From positions 1-27,763 of the forward strand of contig NZ_CAMLHX010000054.1 of the NCBI RefSeq assembly GCF_946479965.1: DNA of 27,763 bases, given 5' to 3'. This DNA comes from an uncultured Mucilaginibacter sp. Lineage in GTDB: Bacteria > Bacteroidota > Bacteroidia > Sphingobacteriales > Sphingobacteriaceae. Position 1 is the stretch's first letter. The number at the start of each line of letters is the position of its first letter. Both the position numbers and the translations under genes were made by a program. The notes under the pieces were generated by a model. The model had not been told where the DNA came from. It made no database searches and worked only from the letters and a program-made list of their open reading frames with translations. Shown here one piece after another: positions 24,807 through 27,763 of the stretch.

Positions 24807-25216
24807 AAGGATTTAGATTTGTACTCGCGGGATCAATTTTCGGTATCATAATGGTAAAATCAGAGGCTGCATCCTGGTACCGTATACAGGAAATGTTTCG
24901 TTTCCAATCGTTCCAAATGTATGGCATAATTGGTACGGCGGTTATGCTTGGTGTTTTAGCGGTCTGTCTTATAAAAAGGTTCAGTATAAATGATTCGCAA
25001 GGTAACACGATAGTCTTTACAGATAAAGACAAGGGCTGGAAAAAATACATCATAGGCGGTTTGGTTTTTGGTTTAGGATGGGCTTTAACAGGCGCTTGCC
25101 CGGGCCCTATGTTTGTCAACATAGGCTACGGCTACATAACCATGACTATAGTGGTGGCAGGTGCATTATTGGGCACCTACCTTTATGGCTTGCTGAAAAG
25201 CAGGTTGCCGCATTGA
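24803..25216 (+). CDS. YeeE/YedE family sulfur-transport protein, second half (DUF6691-like)
   Basis: A 137-residue membrane protein with four helices (FVLAGSIFGIIMVKS, YGIIGTAVMLGVLAVCLI, YIIGGLVFGLGWALTGACPGP, ITMTIVVAGALLGTYLYGLL). The conserved motif GWALTGACPGPMFVNIG at 92-108 places Cys99 in GACPGP, the counterpart of GGCTSGH in the first half, so both halves of the pseudo-twofold transporter are present. A soluble loop (about 59-80, DSQGNTIVFTDKDKGWKK) joins helices 2 and 3. The 4-nt overlap with the preceding gene indicates translational coupling. In many proteobacteria this pair sits with persulfide dioxygenase and rhodanese genes; none is here. Confidence 0.87.
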   Translation: MKGFRFVLAGSIFGIIMVKSEAASWYRIQEMFRFQSFQMYGIIGTAVMLGVLAVCLIKRFSINDSQGNTIVFTDKDKGWKKYIIGGLVFGLGWALTGACPGPMFVNIGYGYITMTIVVAGALLGTYLYGLLKSRLPH

Positions 25217-25267
25217 AAACACACTGGTTGAATTCCTGTTGACGGTTTTGATATTACTCCCATTAGG

Positions 25268-25489
25268 GTGTTGCAAACCGCCGCCCAAAACCAAGTAAAT
25301 TTTATGCTTTTATAATAAATTGATAAACAATAGGTTACCATTATTTTACAGCTAAACTTACTGACTTATTCGTCTGTTGCAAAGTGTTGCATGTTTAAAC
25401 TTACACTATTTGTAAGAAACTTAAAATCAATACCATACAAAAAATGGTGTTGCAACTGTTGCAAAGTGTTGTATATATTTCTGCAACAC
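25268..25489. repeat. GTGTTGCA repeat cluster
   Basis: GTGTTGCA at 25268-25275, 25384-25391 and 25447-25454; its complement TGCAACAC at 25482-25489; and the 16-mer CTGTTGCAAAGTGTTG twice, at 25374-25389 and 25456-25471 (82 nt apart). Mixed direct and inverted copies of one octamer are more than expected by eye for 220 nt and resemble protein-binding sites or a recombination-site remnant. Confidence 0.65.
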
Positions 25490-25509
25490 TACACCCGCAG
25501 TAATAAAAC

Positions 25510-25543
25510 ACAAAGCCGCGTTATTTTCATAACGCGGCTTTGT
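25510..25543 (-). terminator. terminator of gpmI
   Basis: ACAAAGCCGCGTTAT (25510-25524), loop TTTC, ATAACGCGGCTTTGT (25529-25543): a perfect 15-bp stem with a tetraloop, followed on the minus strand by GTTTTATTA. It lies 24 nt past the gpmI stop; the plus-strand side is also T-rich, so it may protect both directions. Confidence 0.92.
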
Positions 25544-25566
25544 TTATAAAATGCTAGAACCTCTTA

Positions 25567-27090
25567 TTACACCAGCACGCTCCCGCTCATTTCAGCAGGA
25601 ATAGTAACACCTAGCAGTTTTAATATGGTCGGCGCAACATCGCCCAGCTTACCATCATTTACATGTTTTACATCCTTATCAATAACAATGCAAGGCACCA
25701 GGTTAGTAGTATGTGCCGTATTTGGCGATCCATCGTCGTTTATCATGTAATCGGCGTTGCCGTGGTCTGCCAGGATGATGAACGAGTAGCCGTTAGCTAT
25801 CCCGGTTTCAATAACCGCCTGCGCACAGGCATCAACAGTTTCGGCAGCTTTTACCACCGCACTGAACACGCCGGTGTGGCCAACCATATCGGTATTAGCA
25901 AAGTTAAGTACGATGAAATCAGGCCAGCCGCTTTGTAGCTCCGGGATAATGGCATCGCGGATACCTTGCGCGCTCATCTCCGGCTGCAGATCATAGGTGG
26001 CCACTTTTGGCGATGGTACCAGCAAGCGTTTCTCATTAATAAACTCCGCCTCTCTCCCACCCGAAAAGAAGAAAGTAACGTGCGGATATTTCTCCGTTTC
26101 GGCAATACGGATCTGGTTCTTGCCGGCATCCTGTAATATCTCGCCTAAGGTTTTTGTCAGATCGTCCTTAGTAAATATCACCTTAACACCATGATAAGTC
26201 TCATCATAGGTGGTCATGGTAACATAGTATAGCTTAAGCGGATGCAGGTTATACTCAGGGAAAGCCTTCTGCGTAAGCGCCAAGGTTATCTCACGCCCAC
26301 GGTCTGTCCTGAAGTTAAAGCAGATCACTACATCACCTTCCTTAATTACAGCAAGGGGCTGCCCTGCGCCATCGGTTTTAACAATGGGCGGCATAAACTC
26401 GTCGGTAACATCCTGCAAGTACTGGCTTTTAATGGCCTGGGTGACGTCATCCACATGCTCGCCAACACCGTTAACCATTACGTCATAAGCCTGCTTAACG
26501 CGTTCCCAGCGGTTATCACGGTCCATAGCATAATAACGGCCTATGGCAGATGCTAATTGAACCTTGGTACCTGCAATGTGCTGCTCCAGATCAGTAATAA
26601 AACCCAGACCCGATTTAGGGTCGGTATCGCGGCCATCTAAAAAAGCATGGATAAAAACGTTATCCAAATTGTACTCCCCGGCTGCATCACACAAGCCTTT
26701 TAAATGCTTTATATGCGAATGCACGCCGCCATCAGACACCAAGCCAATAAAGTGAACAGCTTTGCCATTTTGTTTGGCATAGTTAAAGGCATCCTGTAAA
26801 ACAGGGTTACCCGGTAGCTCATGCTCATCAACAGCTTTGTTAATGCGGCCCAGTTCCTGGTAAACCACCCGGCCGGCGCCTAAATTCATGTGCCCAACTT
26901 CGGAGTTTCCCATTTGTCCGTCGGGCAAGCCAACAGCCATGCCCGAAGCTTCCAGCTTTGAGTTGGGATAAGTATTTATCAAATGATCAAAAAATGGGGT
27001 TTTTGCCGCCAAAATGGCGTTAGATTGGTCGTTACGGCCATAACCCCAGCCATCCAATATAATTAATGCAAGTTTTTTCGTATTTTCCAC
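25567..27090 (-). CDS. gpmI: 2,3-bisphosphoglycerate-independent phosphoglycerate mutase
   Basis: Cytosolic alkaline-phosphatase-fold enzyme that interconverts 3- and 2-phosphoglycerate in glycolysis and gluconeogenesis through a phosphoserine intermediate, using two Mn2+ ions. The 507 residues match the family. The first metal motif LILDGWG-type ILDGWGYG is at 11-18 (Asp13), and the nucleophile Ser63 is in GQMGNSEVGHMN. HAFLDGRDTDPKSG, RYYAMDRDNRWER and RTDRGREI are substrate-contacting motifs; NFANTDMVGHTG and ADHGNADYM supply the remaining metal ligands. The start is GTG, four bases after an exact -7 match. A strong terminator follows. It is divergent from the DUF4783 gene. Confidence 0.97.
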   Translation of the reverse strand: MENTKKLALIILDGWGYGRNDQSNAILAAKTPFFDHLINTYPNSKLEASGMAVGLPDGQMGNSEVGHMNLGAGRVVYQELGRINKAVDEHELPGNPVLQDAFNYAKQNGKAVHFIGLVSDGGVHSHIKHLKGLCDAAGEYNLDNVFIHAFLDGRDTDPKSGLGFITDLEQHIAGTKVQLASAIGRYYAMDRDNRWERVKQAYDVMVNGVGEHVDDVTQAIKSQYLQDVTDEFMPPIVKTDGAGQPLAVIKEGDVVICFNFRTDRGREITLALTQKAFPEYNLHPLKLYYVTMTTYDETYHGVKVIFTKDDLTKTLGEILQDAGKNQIRIAETEKYPHVTFFFSGGREAEFINEKRLLVPSPKVATYDLQPEMSAQGIRDAIIPELQSGWPDFIVLNFANTDMVGHTGVFSAVVKAAETVDACAQAVIETGIANGYSFIILADHGNADYMINDDGSPNTAHTTNLVPCIVIDKDVKHVNDGKLGDVAPTILKLLGVTIPAEMSGSVLV

Positions 27091-27094
27091 AATG

Positions 27095-27102
27095 CAAATA
27101 TA
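27095..27102 (-). promoter_or_regulatory. -7 element 4 nt before gpmI start
   Basis: Minus strand TATATTTG matches TAnnTTTG exactly, then CATT and the GTG start at 27090. If it is used, the transcript would begin at or near the start codon. No -33 box is evident. Confidence 0.45.
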
Positions 27103-27178
27103 AAAGTCACGTTCTATACATTATAATTTATAGCTGCGCTTATTTGCGCAAACATTTGTTTACCTTATCTAACCTGCT

Positions 27179-27571
27179 ATGAAATTACTTTACTTACCAC
27201 TGCTTGCGCTTTTATTATTTCCTGTGTCGCCAGCCGACACTGTAGACACCGTTGCCCAATTAATAGGCAAAGGATCTGTGCACGAAATTGCTAAACTCTT
27301 TCCCGCCGAAGTTGAAATTGGATTGCCCGATACCGAGCAGGACACCTACCCTAAAGCCAATGCCGAGGGAATGCTCGAAAAATTCTTCGCGCAAAACAAA
27401 CCTACCGGCAGCAAAATACTCCATAAAATAAATAACGGCGGTAGCTTTCAGTATGGCGTTGTTATTTTGTCAACAGCTAAAGGGCCTTACCGTGTGTCTT
27501 TCAATCTGAAAAATGAGAGTGGCACCGTCCACCTGATTAAATTATTGATAGAACCCGACAAAGTAAAATAA
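27179..27571 (+). CDS. DUF4783 domain secreted protein
   Basis: A 130-residue exported protein of the Bacteroidota family DUF4783. The N-terminus MKLLYLPLLALLLFPVSPAD is a signal peptide with likely cleavage after SPA, giving a periplasmic product of about 110 residues. The rest resembles an NTF2-like or cystatin-like small alpha-beta fold: helix TVAQLIGKGSVHEIAKLF, strand VEIGLP, helix AEGMLEKFFAQN, then strands KILHKINNGG, FQYGVVILSTAKGPYRVSFNLK and VHLIKLLIEPD. Function is unknown for the family. It is divergent from gpmI with an 88-nt gap. Confidence 0.82.
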   Translation: MKLLYLPLLALLLFPVSPADTVDTVAQLIGKGSVHEIAKLFPAEVEIGLPDTEQDTYPKANAEGMLEKFFAQNKPTGSKILHKINNGGSFQYGVVILSTAKGPYRVSFNLKNESGTVHLIKLLIEPDKVK

Positions 27572-27679
27572 ACCTCTCAGGTTTTCACGTTTGCATTAAT
27601 TTAAAAAAAAATTATTTTTAGGTGTAGCGATATAAAGTTTACGCTCGTTTAACCATGCAGTAACGTAAAATATTAAATT

Positions 27680-27763
27680 ATGAAATACTTTAAATCATTT
27701 AAAATTTTTGCTGTAGCGGGCTTTGCCGTTTTATTAGCAGCTGGTTGTGCCAAAACAAACAAT
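27680..27763 (+). CDS. lipoprotein, 5' fragment cut by the window end
   Basis: The frame opens at ATG 27680 and runs to the last base without a stop (28 codons). The translation MKYFKSFKIFAVAGF then AVLLAAGCAKTNN is a textbook lipoprotein signal: basic n-region, hydrophobic core, and lipobox LAAGC with Cys23 as the acylated residue. Residues after Cys are Ala-Lys-Thr, so there is no obvious retention signal. The mature domain lies outside the window, so no function can be given; SusD-like and many small lipoproteins start this way in Bacteroidota. The 108-nt upstream gap holds a T/A-rich tract but no clear terminator for the DUF4783 gene. Confidence 0.75.
   Translation, partial: MKYFKSFKIFAVAGFAVLLAAGCAKTNN

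Larger units (their letters stand above)
25217..25566. other. 350-nt gap with GTGTTGCA repeats and gpmI terminator
   Basis: No credible gene. It contains GTGTTGCA three times forward and once reversed, a perfect 16-nt direct repeat, a small hairpin CTTACA-CTATT-TGTAAG (25400-25416) and the strong terminator at 25510-25543. The stretch 25300-25370 is plain AT-rich sequence. Confidence 0.6.

Noticed and set aside
25268..25489. Attachment site of an integrated element
   Set aside because: There is no integrase, tRNA gene or matching second copy in the window, so the repeats are reported only as a cluster.

Overview
The window looks like chromosomal housekeeping DNA from a Bacteroidota bacterium, most likely a Sphingobacteriaceae member close to Mucilaginibacter or Pedobacter. 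This rests on protein families and style: a bacillithiol deacetylase of the BshB1 type, the Bacteroidota-restricted DUF4294 and DUF4783 families, a long FucP-type sugar MFS protein, one bifunctional Rel protein, and TAnnTTTG-like -7 promoter elements with little Shine-Dalgarno use. The genus is inferred; no rRNA is present.

Layout. 1-1.0 kb: 3' part of L-lysine 6-aminotransferase. 1.2-1.6 kb: small unknown protein with a winged-helix-like end. 3.5-1.6 kb (minus): tight operon DUF4294 - glutathione peroxidase - bshB1, a thiol/redox group. 3.6-9.0 kb (plus): rel, a Fur-family regulator, purA with a textbook terminator, and pabB. 9.2-10.7 kb (minus): LysE-type exporter and DUF2071 protein. 10.9-13.4 kb (plus): sugar MFS transporter, dCMP deaminase-family protein and an overlapping small membrane protein. 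14.1-13.4 kb (minus): cmk. 14.2-14.6 kb: arfB. 18.8-14.6 kb (minus): lon, an outer-membrane barrel-like protein and an LpxR-like lipid A deacylase. 19.2-20.3 kb: TPR protein facing a lipoprotein. 22.5-20.4 kb (minus): GH67 alpha-glucuronidase. 22.9-25.2 kb (plus): AI-2E-family transporter and a split YeeE/YedE pair. 27.1-25.6 kb (minus): gpmI. 27.2 kb to the end: DUF4783 protein and the first 28 codons of a lipoprotein.

Functional links. Nucleotide supply and its control recur (rel, purA, cmk, dCMP deaminase), with protein and ribosome quality control (lon, arfB), thiol redox (bshB1, gpx), sulfur import (YeeE pair) and envelope functions (LpxR, barrel protein, lipoproteins). Most are single-gene or two-to-three-gene units rather than one large system.

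I found no phage, IS element, CRISPR array, secretion cluster or obvious new defence system. The most unusual signals are non-coding: a run of short near-identical hairpins upstream of aguA; an imperfect long inverted repeat of GTTGATTGG type between rel and fur; GTGTTGCA repeats before the gpmI terminator; overlapping dyads between lon and the TPR gene; -7-like elements only 4-6 nt from several start codons; and two convergent gene pairs that overlap in the same TTAATTAA octamer.
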